Shown: positions 43,342 to 52,486 of the stretch, one piece after another
Position numbering within the stretch: the stretch's first letter is position 1
Layout: every line of letters starts with the position of its first letter
Origin: Streptomyces bikiniensis
GTDB lineage: Bacteria; Actinomycetota; Actinomycetes; Streptomycetales; Streptomycetaceae
NCBI GenBank assembly: GCA_000716465.1
Contig: JNWL01000002.1
Location: 372,001-436,000, forward strand
Direction: 5' to 3'
DNA length: 64,000 nt
Position numbers and translations under genes: made by a program
The notes under the pieces: model-generated
What the model was told of the DNA's origin: nothing
Database searches by the model: none
Seen by the model: the letters and a program-made list of their open reading frames with translations, nothing else

Positions 43342-44955
43342 ATGACTCAGCAGGGGGACAGCTGGTGGGACAAGCTCTACGACGAGTCGGCGCCGGACAC
43401 GGGCCCGACGGCCTCGGGTGACACGCTCGACGACCGCTTCGACACGGCGGCCCGCGCCACGACGGGCCCACCGGGCGGGGCGCCGGCCGACACGACGGTC
43501 CCGCCCGACGCGAAGAGCCCGACCCGCCCGGCGGGCCCGGGCCCCCGGGCCGCGGCACCGGCTCCAGCGCCGAAGAGCACCGCCCCGGAGCCCGTGCCAC
43601 CACCCGTACCGACCGCGCCGCCCGCACCACCCGTACCGACCACACCACCCGCACCACCAGCACCGGTCGCCCCACCCACGCCGGTCGCGGCCCCCGAGCC
43701 GCCCGCTCCCGCACCGCACGCTCCCGGCCCGCCCGTTCCCGGGCGGGCCCCCTGGGAGGCCGCCGAGACCGGGCCGCGGACCTTCCCCGCCCCGCCGGTC
43801 GAAGCGCCCACCGTCCAGGTGCCGGTGCCTCCCGACCCGCCGGGGCAGGACCCGGACCCGGAACCGGAACCGGGGGAGGAGAAGGAACGGGACCCGGAGA
43901 AGGAGCAGGCGTCGGCCCGCACCGACCACGCCCCGACCGTCCAGGTCCCCGTCCCCCGCCCCCGTACCGGCTTCGTCGGCAGCAGACCGCCCACCTACGA
44001 CCCCGAGCCCACCGCCCTGCCCGTCGCCCGCCCCGGCGAACTCGCCGACGTGGTCGCGGACACCGTCCTCGACGGCGCCCGGTACGGCACCTGCACGCTG
44101 CGCGCCGCCTCCGTGCGCGGCGACTCGGCCCGCTTCCGGGGCGAGCCCCGCCGCGACGCCCTCCTCACCGCCCGCTTCGGCCACGACGAGGCCGCGCTCG
44201 TCCTCGTCGCCGTCGCCGCCGGCTCCCGCGCCGCCGAGGACGCCCACCTCGCCGCCGCCGACGCCTGCCGGTGGATCGCGGAGGCCGTCTGCCGCAGCCA
44301 CAACCGGCTCTCCGAGGACATCAGGTCCGGCCGTCGCGGCGACCTCAAGTCCGGACTGCACCGGCTCACCGACCGCACGTACGGCAAGCTGCGCGCCCGC
44401 GCCGCCGAGCGGGACCTCGCCCCCGACGAGTACACCGCCTCCCTCCGCTGCCTCCTCCTGCCCGCCGACCCCGGCTGCCGCACCCGGGTCTTCTTCGGCA
44501 TCGGCGGCGGCGGGCTCTTCCGGCTCCGCGACGGCGCCTGGCAGGACATCGAGCCGCTGCTGCCCGAGCGGGCCGCCGTCACGGGCGCCCCCGTCGTCGG
44601 CTTCGGCTCCCCGCCGGCCACCCCGGCCACCCCCGAGGCGACCGAGGAGGGCGACCGGCTCACCATGGACCTCGGCATCACGACCGCGCCGGGGCCGCTC
44701 GTGGAGGAGCCCGTGCCGCCGCCCGCCGAGCCGTTCCGCTTCCGCGCCTCCGTCGCCCGTCCCGGTGACACCCTGCTGCTCGCCTCGCCCGGCCTCGCCG
44801 AGCCGATGCGCGGCGAACCGGACCTCGCCCGCGAGCTCGCCGACCGCTGGGCCGGCGCGGAGCCGCCCGGTCTCGCCGCCTTCCTCGCCGACACCCAGCT
44901 GAGGGTGACCGGTTACGCCGATGACCGTACGGGGGTGGCCGTCTGGGAGGCGTGA
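43342..44955 (+). CDS. PP2C-like protein with proline-rich N-terminus
   Basis: A 537-aa protein. Residues 1-240 are disordered and Pro/Ala-rich, with a motif TVQVPVP occurring twice. The C-terminal half resembles a PP2C phosphatase (TCTLRAASVRGDSARFRGEPRRDALLTARFG; later SVARPGDTLLLASPGLAEPM). The acidic metal-binding signature expected in PP2C (DGxGG) is not evident where it should be, so catalytic activity is doubtful. Proteins of this layout may act as scaffolds for regulatory phosphatases. The ATG at 43342 is chosen because the WWDKLYDES start recurs in actinobacterial FHA/PP2C regulators. Confidence 0.65.
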   Translation: MTQQGDSWWDKLYDESAPDTGPTASGDTLDDRFDTAARATTGPPGGAPADTTVPPDAKSPTRPAGPGPRAAAPAPAPKSTAPEPVPPPVPTAPPAPPVPTTPPAPPAPVAPPTPVAAPEPPAPAPHAPGPPVPGRAPWEAAETGPRTFPAPPVEAPTVQVPVPPDPPGQDPDPEPEPGEEKERDPEKEQASARTDHAPTVQVPVPRPRTGFVGSRPPTYDPEPTALPVARPGELADVVADTVLDGARYGTCTLRAASVRGDSARFRGEPRRDALLTARFGHDEAALVLVAVAAGSRAAEDAHLAAADACRWIAEAVCRSHNRLSEDIRSGRRGDLKSGLHRLTDRTYGKLRARAAERDLAPDEYTASLRCLLLPADPGCRTRVFFGIGGGGLFRLRDGAWQDIEPLLPERAAVTGAPVVGFGSPPATPATPEATEEGDRLTMDLGITTAPGPLVEEPVPPPAEPFRFRASVARPGDTLLLASPGLAEPMRGEPDLARELADRWAGAEPPGLAAFLADTQLRVTGYADDRTGVAVWEA

Positions 44956-44982
44956 TCCACCGGGCCGTGTGTTGATGGGACC

Positions 44983-46725
44983 ATGGCCAAGCAGAACGTA
45001 GCGGAGCAGTTCGTCGACATCCTCGTGCGCGCGGGCGTGAAACGCCTCTACGGCGTGGTCGGCGACAGTCTGAACCCGGTGGTCGACGCGATCCGCCGCA
45101 CCAAGGGCATCGACTGGATCCACGTCCGGCACGAGGAGGTCGCCGCCTTCGCCGCGGGCGCCGAGGCCCAGATCACCGGGGGCCTCGCCGCCTGCGCGGG
45201 CTCCTGCGGGCCGGGCAACCTGCACCTCATCAACGGCCTGTACGACGCCCACCGCTCCATGGCCCCGGTCCTGGCCCTCGCCTCGCACATCCCGTCCAGC
45301 GAGATCGGCCTCTCCTACTTCCAGGAGACCCACCCCGACCAGCTGTTCCGCGAGTGCAGCCACTACAGCGAGCTGATCTCCAGCCCGAAGCAGATGCCCC
45401 GGCTGCTCCACACGGCGATCCAGCACGCCGTCGGCCGCGGCGGCGTCAGCGTCGTCTCGCTGCCCGGCGACGTCGCCGACCAGCCGGCCCCGGAGAAGGC
45501 CGTGGAGTCCGCGCTCGTCACCACCCGGCCCACCGTCCGCCCCGGGGACGCCGAGGTCGACGCCCTGGTCCGGATGATCGACGCCGCCGACCGGGTGACG
45601 CTCTTCTGCGGCAGCGGCACCGCCGGGGCGCACGCCGAGGTGATGCAGTTCGCCGAGCGGGTCAAGGCGCCGGTCGGCCACGCCCTGCGGGGCAAGGAGT
45701 GGATCCAGTACTCGAATCCGTACGACGTCGGCATGAGCGGGCTGCTCGGGTACGGCGCCGCCTACGAGGCCACCCACGAGTGCGACCTGCTGATCCTGCT
45801 CGGCACCGACTTCCCGTACAACGCCTTCCTGCCCGACGACGTCAAGATTGTCCAGGTGGACGTCAGGGCCGAGCACCTCGGGCGCCGCTCCCGGCTCGAC
45901 CTCGCCGTCTGGGGCGACGTCCGGGAGACCCTGCGCTGCGTGATCCCCCGGGTCCGGGCCAAGAAGGACCGCCGCTTCCTCGACAAGATGCTCAAGAAGC
46001 ACGCCGACGCCCTCGAAGGGGTCGTCAAGGCCTACACCCGCAAGGTCGAGAAGCACGTCCCCGTCCACCCCGAGTACGTCGCCTCCGTGATCGACGAACT
46101 CGCCGACGAGGACGCCGTCTTCACCGTCGACACCGGCATGTGCAACGTCTGGGCGGCCCGCTACCTCACGCCCAACGGGCGGCGCAGGATCATCGGCTCG
46201 TTCAGCCACGGCTCGATGGCGAACGCGCTCCCGCAGGCGATCGGCGCCCAGTTCACCGACCTGAACCGGCAGGTCGTCTCGCTCTCGGGCGACGGCGGGT
46301 TCTCCATGCTCATGGGCGACTTCCTCACCCTCGTGCAGTACGACCTGCCCGTGAAGGTCGTCGTCTTCAACAACTCCTCGCTCGGCATGGTCGAGCTGGA
46401 AATGATGGTCGCCGGCCTGCCCTCGTACGGGACGACGAACAAGAACCCGGACTTCGCCGCCATCGCCCGCGCCGCCGGCGCCCACGGCATCCGGGTCGAG
46501 AAGCCCAAGCAGCTCGCGGGCGCCCTCAAGGAGGCCTTCAGGCACAAGGGCCCGGCCCTGGTGGACGTCGTCACCGACCCCAACGCGCTCTCCATCCCGC
46601 CCAAGATCAAGGCGGACATGGTGACCGGCTTCGCGCTCTCCGCCAGCAAGATCGTCCTGGACGGGGGCGTCGGGAAGATGCTCCAGATGGCGCGTTCCAA
46701 CCTGCGGAACGTGCCCAGGCCCTGA
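44983..46725 (+). CDS. poxB: ThDP-dependent pyruvate oxidase/dehydrogenase
   Basis: A 580-aa thiamine-diphosphate enzyme of the PoxB type, oxidatively decarboxylating pyruvate to acetate and passing electrons to quinone. The catalytic Glu region is RHEEVAAFAAGAEAQITG. The ThDP-binding motif GDGGFSMLMGDF...NN begins near residue 436, and FAD/central-domain features (FCGSGTAGAHAEV; GTDFPYNAFLPDD) are typical. The PoxB C-terminal membrane-binding region appears partly conserved. Acetolactate synthase is less likely given the overall sequence. It starts 28 bp after the PP2C-like gene; coregulation is possible. Confidence 0.85.
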   Translation: MAKQNVAEQFVDILVRAGVKRLYGVVGDSLNPVVDAIRRTKGIDWIHVRHEEVAAFAAGAEAQITGGLAACAGSCGPGNLHLINGLYDAHRSMAPVLALASHIPSSEIGLSYFQETHPDQLFRECSHYSELISSPKQMPRLLHTAIQHAVGRGGVSVVSLPGDVADQPAPEKAVESALVTTRPTVRPGDAEVDALVRMIDAADRVTLFCGSGTAGAHAEVMQFAERVKAPVGHALRGKEWIQYSNPYDVGMSGLLGYGAAYEATHECDLLILLGTDFPYNAFLPDDVKIVQVDVRAEHLGRRSRLDLAVWGDVRETLRCVIPRVRAKKDRRFLDKMLKKHADALEGVVKAYTRKVEKHVPVHPEYVASVIDELADEDAVFTVDTGMCNVWAARYLTPNGRRRIIGSFSHGSMANALPQAIGAQFTDLNRQVVSLSGDGGFSMLMGDFLTLVQYDLPVKVVVFNNSSLGMVELEMMVAGLPSYGTTNKNPDFAAIARAAGAHGIRVEKPKQLAGALKEAFRHKGPALVDVVTDPNALSIPPKIKADMVTGFALSASKIVLDGGVGKMLQMARSNLRNVPRP

Positions 46726-46810
46726 CCCTCCGCCACGACCCATGTGTGCCGACGGTCCTGTGGGGCATTCATCCCCGTGAGCCTGTTCGACGCGACCACG
46801 GGTGGGGGAC

Positions 46811-47215
46811 ATGACCGGGGAGTCACGACAGCCGACTCAACTGCTCAGAAAGGTGGGCTGCGCGGATCTCACGGCCGTACCGGAAGTACGGCACGCCTTA
46901 CGCGAACTGCTGCGGAAGTGGGGCGGTCCTGGCGCCTCCGACGTGGCCGAACTCCTCACCAGCGAGCTGGTGACCAACGCCCTGGTGCACACCGACCACG
47001 GGGCCGTCGTGACCGCGACGGTCGTCCCCGAGCAGCTGAGGGTCGAGGTCCGCGACTTCGTCCCCGGCCTGGACGCGCCGCACGCGCTGCCCGACGACGA
47101 CCGTACGAACGGCCGGGGGCTCGTCCTCGTCCAGGCCCTGGCCGACTCCTGGGGAGTCGAGGACCAGGGGGTGGGCAAGGTGGTGTGGTTCGAACTGAAC
47201 GGCGGGGCCGCCTGA
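46811..47215 (+). CDS. HATPase-domain anti-sigma-type protein
   Basis: A 134-aa GHKL-fold ATP-binding protein like the RsbW/SpoIIAB-type kinases widespread in Streptomyces. N-box LLTSELVTNALVHTDHGA, G1-like VRDFVPGLDAPH and G2 GRGLVLVQALADSWGV are present. Its partner is unknown. The ATG at 46811 follows GGGGGA; a GTG at 46802 is in frame. It converges with the DUF2637 gene. Confidence 0.8.
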   Translation: MTGESRQPTQLLRKVGCADLTAVPEVRHALRELLRKWGGPGASDVAELLTSELVTNALVHTDHGAVVTATVVPEQLRVEVRDFVPGLDAPHALPDDDRTNGRGLVLVQALADSWGVEDQGVGKVVWFELNGGAA

Positions 47216-47249
47216 GGGGGCGACCCCGCCGTTCTCCGTACTTCCTCGC

Positions 47250-48362
47250 TCAGCCGAACTGCTGCTCCAGGTCCTTGAGCTTGCGCTCCAGGGAGTCGAG
47301 ACGGGGCAGCGCCTGGGTGTCGTCCTCGGCGGTGAGGTCCACCGTCCGGGAGTCTCCCGTCCGGGGCTCATCGCCCCTCACGGCTTGCAGGGACGGCCGG
47401 GGGCGAAGGGGCAGCTGTCCGGGGTCCGCTATGGCGGGCTCCACGACGGGTGCCTGGACGGCGCCCGTCGTGGAGCCCGACCCGGAGACCTGGGCGGGCG
47501 CCGAGCCCGGGGCGGCCGTGGCGTTCAGCGCCGCCATCTCGACCTGGCGGCCGCCGCCGCGGCCGATCCCGAAGGAACGGTGCTGGCGGTTGATCGCCTT
47601 GAGCCGGGCCCGGTCCAGCTTCACCTGGTCCCGCCTGCGGATCCGGTTCTGCTCCTTCTCCCTGCGGTCCTCCCGGACCTCGTCGACCGCCTCGTCCAGG
47701 GTCCGCACGCCCTCCAGGAGCATCAGGGACCAGGCCGCGAAGGTCTCCCGGGGAGCCCTCAGCCAGCGGACGATCCGGATCTGCGGCAGCGGACGGGGCA
47801 CGAGGCCCTGTTCGCGCAGCGCGGCCCGGCGGGTCTGCTTCAGCGCCCGGTCGAAGAGGACCGCCGCCGAGAGGGACATGCCCGCGAAGAAGTGCGGGGC
47901 CCCGTCGTGGCCGAAGCCCCTGGGCGCGTGCACCCAGTTGAACCAGGCCGCCGCGCCCGCGAACAGCCAGACGAGCAGGCGCGAGCCGAGGGCCGCGTCG
48001 CCGTGGCTGGCCTCGCGGACGGCGAGCACCGAGCAGAACATGGCGGCGCCGTCGAGGCCGAAGGGCACCAGGTACTCCCAGCCGCCGGAGAGGCTGAGGT
48101 TCTGGCGGCCGAAGCCCACGAGCCCGTGGAAGGAGAGCGCGGCCGCGACGGCCGCACAGCAGAACAGCAGGCCGTACGAGGCGAATCCGTAGACCGCCTC
48201 CTTGCGCCTGCGGCGCTCCTCGCTGCGTTCCCAGGAGTCCTCGGCCGGGGCCTGGTCACCGGCGCGCTTCCCGCGCGCGAGCACCGCCACCGCCGTCAGG
48301 ACTCCGGCGACCATCACGCCGCCCGGGAGCAGCCAGTCCAGCGATATGTCGGTCAGTCTCAT
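47250..48362 (-). CDS. DUF2637 membrane protein
   Basis: A 370-aa protein of the DUF2637 family, found mainly in actinobacteria and often on integrative elements. The first half has five hydrophobic stretches (WLLPGGVMVAGVLTAVAVLA; YGLLFCCAAVAAALSFHGL; WEYLVPFGLDGAAMFCSVLA and later). The second half is soluble with an Arg/Glu-rich coiled-coil segment (AVDEVREDRREKEQNRIRRR) and a final amphipathic tail LDSLERKLKDLEQQF. The family is suspected to act with FtsK/SpoIIIE-type transfer proteins, but no such gene lies beside it here. Confidence 0.75.
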   Translation of the reverse strand: MRLTDISLDWLLPGGVMVAGVLTAVAVLARGKRAGDQAPAEDSWERSEERRRRKEAVYGFASYGLLFCCAAVAAALSFHGLVGFGRQNLSLSGGWEYLVPFGLDGAAMFCSVLAVREASHGDAALGSRLLVWLFAGAAAWFNWVHAPRGFGHDGAPHFFAGMSLSAAVLFDRALKQTRRAALREQGLVPRPLPQIRIVRWLRAPRETFAAWSLMLLEGVRTLDEAVDEVREDRREKEQNRIRRRDQVKLDRARLKAINRQHRSFGIGRGGGRQVEMAALNATAAPGSAPAQVSGSGSTTGAVQAPVVEPAIADPGQLPLRPRPSLQAVRGDEPRTGDSRTVDLTAEDDTQALPRLDSLERKLKDLEQQFG

Positions 48363-48556
48363 GCGGTGTCCCTTGCATCGCGGTAGGGCGTTCGGTCGCC
48401 CATACTGACCGACCCCGCGCGATGCTCACGCCGTTTCGGGGCAAGAGCACGCCATCGGGGTGCGGGGCCATACGAATAGGGGCGATCTGGTCGAACGCCC
48501 TTGCAAGGGAAGGGAGTTGTGTTCGATTGACGTCACCCTTCCGGGTGGTGTGATCG

Positions 48557-49423
48557 TCAGGCGGCCGCGGTCAGCCGCTGGACCCGGTCGGCGTCGCAGG
48601 TGCGCGGGCAGGTGACGCAGGTGTCCTCGGGGCGCAGCGTGTAGAAGAAGCAGCAGGTGGCCCGGTCCCGGGTGGTCAGCGGGGCGCCGTCCGGCCCCTC
48701 GGCGCCGGGCAGCTCCCGGAAGCCCGCGGCCCCCGCGTACGGCTTGTACGGCTTGGCGGTGCCCGGCATGAGGAGTTCCAGCTCCTCCGTCGCGCGCCGC
48801 TCCTCGCCGAGCAGGGTGCCGACGTACCAGAGGCCCTCGACGATCTCGTCCGTCGCCATCCCCCACAGGGCCCGGCGGCCGCGCCGCATCCGGGAGCCGA
48901 AGCCGTCGAGGACCGCCTCGAAGTGTTCGGCGAGCGAGGAGCGCACCTCGGCCCGCAGTGCCTCCTCGTCGGCGACGACCCGGGCGCCGGGCAGGGCCGC
49001 GGCGGGGTCGTCCGGCAGGCAGGCGAACTCCTCGATCCGGACCGCCATGCGGCCGAGGGCGCGCTGGAAGGCCACGTTCCGGACGGGCAGGCGGGGGACC
49101 CGGCGGTGCAGGAACCAGGGGACGGTGACCAGGAGGCAGGCGGGCCAGGCGTAGCGGTGCAGCCCGAAGCCGGCGACGACGTCGGGACGGGCCCGGGTGC
49201 CGTAGTCGCGCAGCACCTGCTCGTCGTCCCAGGCCAGGAAGGCGTCCAGCTCGGCTCCGCCGGCCGCGAGCGCCTCGGCGCCGACCCAGCCCTCGCCGCG
49301 CGGCAGGAGTGCGCCCGGGGCGTGTTCCTCTATGCGCAGGTACGAGAAGACCTCGGCGAGGCGGGCGTAGGAGGCCGCGACGGGCGAGGCGGGCGGGGCG
49401 GACAACAGGGCGGGGACGGTCAT
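48557..49423 (-). CDS. FhuF-like (2Fe-2S) ferric siderophore reductase
   Basis: A 288-aa protein. The C-terminus carries the FhuF-type cluster motif CC-x10-C-x2-C (RATCCFFYTLRPEDTCVTC). The N-terminal two thirds are a helical domain with FGLHRYAWPACLLVTVPWFL. It probably releases iron from imported siderophores by reduction. The ATG at 49423 is preferred over a GTG at 49432 because GGTGG precedes it. An iron-box palindrome lies 26 bp upstream, supporting control by a DmdR/IdeR-type repressor. Confidence 0.8.
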   Translation of the reverse strand: MTVPALLSAPPASPVAASYARLAEVFSYLRIEEHAPGALLPRGEGWVGAEALAAGGAELDAFLAWDDEQVLRDYGTRARPDVVAGFGLHRYAWPACLLVTVPWFLHRRVPRLPVRNVAFQRALGRMAVRIEEFACLPDDPAAALPGARVVADEEALRAEVRSSLAEHFEAVLDGFGSRMRRGRRALWGMATDEIVEGLWYVGTLLGEERRATEELELLMPGTAKPYKPYAGAAGFRELPGAEGPDGAPLTTRDRATCCFFYTLRPEDTCVTCPRTCDADRVQRLTAAA

Positions 49424-49448
49424 GCGGACCACCGAATCGCGATCGTTG

Positions 49449-49467
49449 GCAGGTAAGGCTTACCTTA
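49449..49467 (-). promoter_or_regulatory. Iron box (DmdR/IdeR-type)
   Basis: AGGTAAG-G-CTTACCT (49451-49465), perfect 7-bp arms around one central base. It fits the iron-box family TTAGGTTAGGCTAACCTAA at most positions. It sits just upstream of the FhuF-like gene and could also affect the divergent GntR gene 150 bp away. Confidence 0.7.
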
Positions 49468-49616
49468 CCCGATTCGATCGGCTGTCTCACCACCAGCACA
49501 CCGTTCCGACCTGCGAGGCGTCTCTCACACCCCTGACGGCGGCTCGTTCGCCTATGGTGCACAGAGGTCCCGCGCGACGCGAGCCGGGACCGGCACGAGG
49601 CCCCAGGAGGACCCGG

Positions 49617-50720
49617 GTGGAGCAGGGAGCGGCGCGCGAGCGGACGACGGAGACCCCGTCCCCGGCCTCGCCCCCCGCCGACGCCGCGCACGACCGGCCG
49701 ACGGCCCCGGCCGGGCCCGCGCGACCCTCCCGCGTACCGGACCAGGCCCGGAGCCCGGAACCGGGCCGGGACCAGGACGCGGATCGCGAGCGCGAAGCGG
49801 CCGCCCCGGTCCCGCGCCCGGACCGGGGACGCGACACGGAGCCGCGCCCGGACCGGCGCCCCGGCCGGGACCGGGCCACGGCCCCGGACCCGGCACGGAC
49901 CGCGGAGCCACGTCCGGGCCGGCACCCGAAGCAGGGCGCGACCCCGCACCCCGGGCGGCGCCCGGGGCGGGGTCGGGGCACGGCCCCGGGTCGGAGCGCG
50001 GACCCGCGCCCCGGGCAGGGGCGAGACGCGGTCCCGGAGGTTCCGGACGCGCGGGGCGAGCACACCCACGGTGAGGCGGTCGGGCTCGTGCCCCGGCCCG
50101 TGCGGCGGCACTCGGTCCGGGGGCAGATCCTCGAAGCGCTCCGCACCGCCCTCGTCGGGGGCGAACTGGTCCCCGGCGAGGTGTACTCCGCGCCCGCCCT
50201 CGCCGAGCGCTTCGGCGTCTCCGCGACCCCCGTCCGCGAGGCCATGCAGCGCCTGGCCGTCGAGGGCGCCGTCGAGGTCGTGCCGAACCGCGGCTTCCGC
50301 GTCGCCGAGCGCACCCCCCGCGAACTGGCCGAGCTGGCCGAGATCCGCGCGCTCATCGAGGTCCCCGTCATGCTGCGGCTCGCCCGCACCGTCCCCGCCG
50401 CCCGCTGGGCCGAGCTGCGCCCGCTGGCCGAGGCCACCGCGACCGCCGCCGCCCGGGGCGACCGCGCCCACTACGCCGAGGCCGACCGCGCCTTCCACCG
50501 GGCCGTCCTCTCCCTCGCCGGGAACCAGCAGCTCCTCGCCGTCGCCGACGACCTCCACCGCCGCTCCCAGTGGCCCCTGATCAGCGCCCCCACCCTCCGC
50601 CACGGCGTCCTCGTCGCCGACGCCGCCGAGCACACCGCCCTGCTCGACGCCCTGATCGCCCAGGACCTGACGGTCGTCCGGGCCCTGGTGCGGGAGCACT
50701 TCACCGGATCGGAGTGCTGA
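49617..50720 (+). CDS. GntR/FadR-type regulator with long N-terminal tail
   Basis: A 367-aa regulator. The conserved part is residues about 155-367: a winged helix (ILEALRTALVGGELVPGEVYSAPALAERFGVSATPVREAMQRL, quoted in parts) and an FCD ligand domain with LAEIRALIEVPVMLRLA and the DRAFHRAVLSLAGNQQLL metal/ligand motif. The first 150 residues are Arg/Pro/Gly-rich and low complexity. A strong AGGAGG eight bases before the GTG at 49617 supports the long start; otherwise translation might begin near VPRPVRRHSVR. The effector is unknown. Confidence 0.75.
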   Translation: MEQGAARERTTETPSPASPPADAAHDRPTAPAGPARPSRVPDQARSPEPGRDQDADREREAAAPVPRPDRGRDTEPRPDRRPGRDRATAPDPARTAEPRPGRHPKQGATPHPGRRPGRGRGTAPGRSADPRPGQGRDAVPEVPDARGEHTHGEAVGLVPRPVRRHSVRGQILEALRTALVGGELVPGEVYSAPALAERFGVSATPVREAMQRLAVEGAVEVVPNRGFRVAERTPRELAELAEIRALIEVPVMLRLARTVPAARWAELRPLAEATATAAARGDRAHYAEADRAFHRAVLSLAGNQQLLAVADDLHRRSQWPLISAPTLRHGVLVADAAEHTALLDALIAQDLTVVRALVREHFTGSEC

Positions 50721-50785
50721 GCGCCCGGGACGACTAAGGTCATGGGCGTCAGCCGCTCGCACCGTGCCGTCCGTGAGGTGTCCCC

Positions 50786-52453
50786 ATGCCGTCCGCGACC
50801 CCGTCCCCGGCCTGGGACGGACGCCGGCCCGCCACCGGTACGGAGCCCGGGGCCGCGGCCCTGCTCGGCTGGCTCACCGACCCCGACGCGCCCCGGCTCT
50901 GCCTCGTCACCGGCGCCCCCGGCAGCGGCAAGACCGCCCTGCTCGGCTGGCTCGCCGCGCACGGCCCGCGCTCCGGCCGCACCCGCCGCCGCCCCGCCCG
51001 GGTCCTCGTCCCGCTGGCCGGACAGAGCGCCCTCGGCGCGGCCTGGACCGTCGCCGACCGCCTCGGCGTGGTCGCCGGAACCCCGGGCGACCTCGTCGAC
51101 GCCCTCGCCACCAGCGAGGCGCGCCCCACCGGCCGGGCCGTCCTCCTCCTCACGGACCTGCACGCCGCCGCCGAACCCGACGCGCTCGCCCGGCTGGTCA
51201 CGGAACTCGCCGGGGTGGGCCGGATCCGCCTCGTGGTCGAGGCCCGCGACGACACCCCCGCCCTCGCCGCCCTGCGCGCCGGCCGCCGGGCCGCCGTCGT
51301 GGACCTCGACCGCGACGGCGGCCCCCTCGACCCGCCCGAGGAGCCCGCCCGGCCGCTGCCGGACCTCTCCGACCCGGCGGCCGTCTGCGCCGCCGACCCG
51401 CTGCTCGTCACCACGGCGTACGTCACCGGCTCCGCCCCGGCCGGCGTGCCCGGCACCCTCGACGGGCCCGAGCCGTCCGGCCGCCCCGGCGAGACCACCA
51501 CCGACGACCACGGCGGGCTGCGCACCGCCTGGATGCGGGCCGGGCAGTCCCTCTGCCGGGCCCAACCCCCGGCGGACCGGGCCCTGGTGCTGCTCGCCGC
51601 GCTCGGCGACGGGGCCGACCCGCGGCTGCGCCCCGCCCTCGCGGAGCTCGCCGCCGCCGCGCCCTGGCGGCTCCGCTGGGCCCGCCACCGGGGCGACCTG
51701 ACCCCGCCCTGGCCGGGACCCGTCACCGTCCTCGGCTCGGCGGGCGGCCCGCTGGAGGGCACCCTGCTCGTGGGCGACCGCACCGGCACCGTACGCCTGC
51801 TGCACGAGGCCGACGCGACCTCCGCCGGGCGCCTGGCGCACACCGTCCCCGGCCGGCCCACCGCCCTCGCGCCCGCGCCGGACGGCACGGTGCTGATCCT
51901 GGACGACCGGGGCCGACTGCACACCGTACGGGGGACGGCGCCCCGGCCCCCGTACCTGGAGCGCCTCACCGAGGCGGTCTCCGCGACCCTCGCCCGCCAC
52001 CCCGGCACGGCCCTCGCGGCGATCGGCGGGTCGGTGGTGGTGGGGGACCGGCTCGGCTCCGTGCACGCCTTCGGCCTCACCGGACTCCACCAGGCGGCCT
52101 CCCACAGCGGCCGGGTCACGGCGGTCGCGGCGGTGGAGTCCGAGACCCCCTTCGTCTGCTCGGGCGGCGCCGACGGGACCGTACGGCTCTGGACCCCGGG
52201 CCGCGATCCGCGCCCCGAACCCCTCGCCGAGCGCCGCTCGCCGGTGGTCTCCCTGCACGCCGCGGAGACCCCGAACGGCCCCCTGGTCGCCGCGGCCTGG
52301 GGCGACGGCCTCGTGGAGCTGCACCGGCCGGAGGGCGGTCCGAAGCTCTCCTTCCGGCCGGGGCCCCCGGTCCGCGCCGTCGCCGTCACCGGCTCCGGGT
52401 CCCTCCTCGTCGGCACCGACGAGAGCCTGCTCTGCCTCGCGGCGAAGGAGTGA
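50786..52453 (+). CDS. ATPase-WD40 repeat protein
   Basis: A 555-aa fusion. The N-terminal NTPase domain has Walker A GAPGSGKT (43-50) and Walker B-like VLLLTDLH. The C-terminal half (about 340-545) forms a WD40-type beta-propeller, with repeats such as GTLLVGDRTGTVRLL, LILDDRGRLHTV, VVVGDRLGSVHAF and SGGADGTVRLW. This recalls STAND-type signalling NTPases but is short. Function unknown. It converges with the TPR-like gene. Confidence 0.7.
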   Translation: MPSATPSPAWDGRRPATGTEPGAAALLGWLTDPDAPRLCLVTGAPGSGKTALLGWLAAHGPRSGRTRRRPARVLVPLAGQSALGAAWTVADRLGVVAGTPGDLVDALATSEARPTGRAVLLLTDLHAAAEPDALARLVTELAGVGRIRLVVEARDDTPALAALRAGRRAAVVDLDRDGGPLDPPEEPARPLPDLSDPAAVCAADPLLVTTAYVTGSAPAGVPGTLDGPEPSGRPGETTTDDHGGLRTAWMRAGQSLCRAQPPADRALVLLAALGDGADPRLRPALAELAAAAPWRLRWARHRGDLTPPWPGPVTVLGSAGGPLEGTLLVGDRTGTVRLLHEADATSAGRLAHTVPGRPTALAPAPDGTVLILDDRGRLHTVRGTAPRPPYLERLTEAVSATLARHPGTALAAIGGSVVVGDRLGSVHAFGLTGLHQAASHSGRVTAVAAVESETPFVCSGGADGTVRLWTPGRDPRPEPLAERRSPVVSLHAAETPNGPLVAAAWGDGLVELHRPEGGPKLSFRPGPPVRAVAVTGSGSLLVGTDESLLCLAAKE

Positions 52454-52486
52454 CGTGACGTCAGAACTCCTCGGTGCGAAGGCCTT

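Noticed and set aside
39157-46812. A 2551-codon open frame on the minus strand
   Set aside because: It lies antisense to the S8 protease, PP2C-like and PoxB genes, all with clear motifs on the + strand. Its protein is low-complexity Gly/Asp/Val/Ala-rich, the usual shadow of GC-rich codons.
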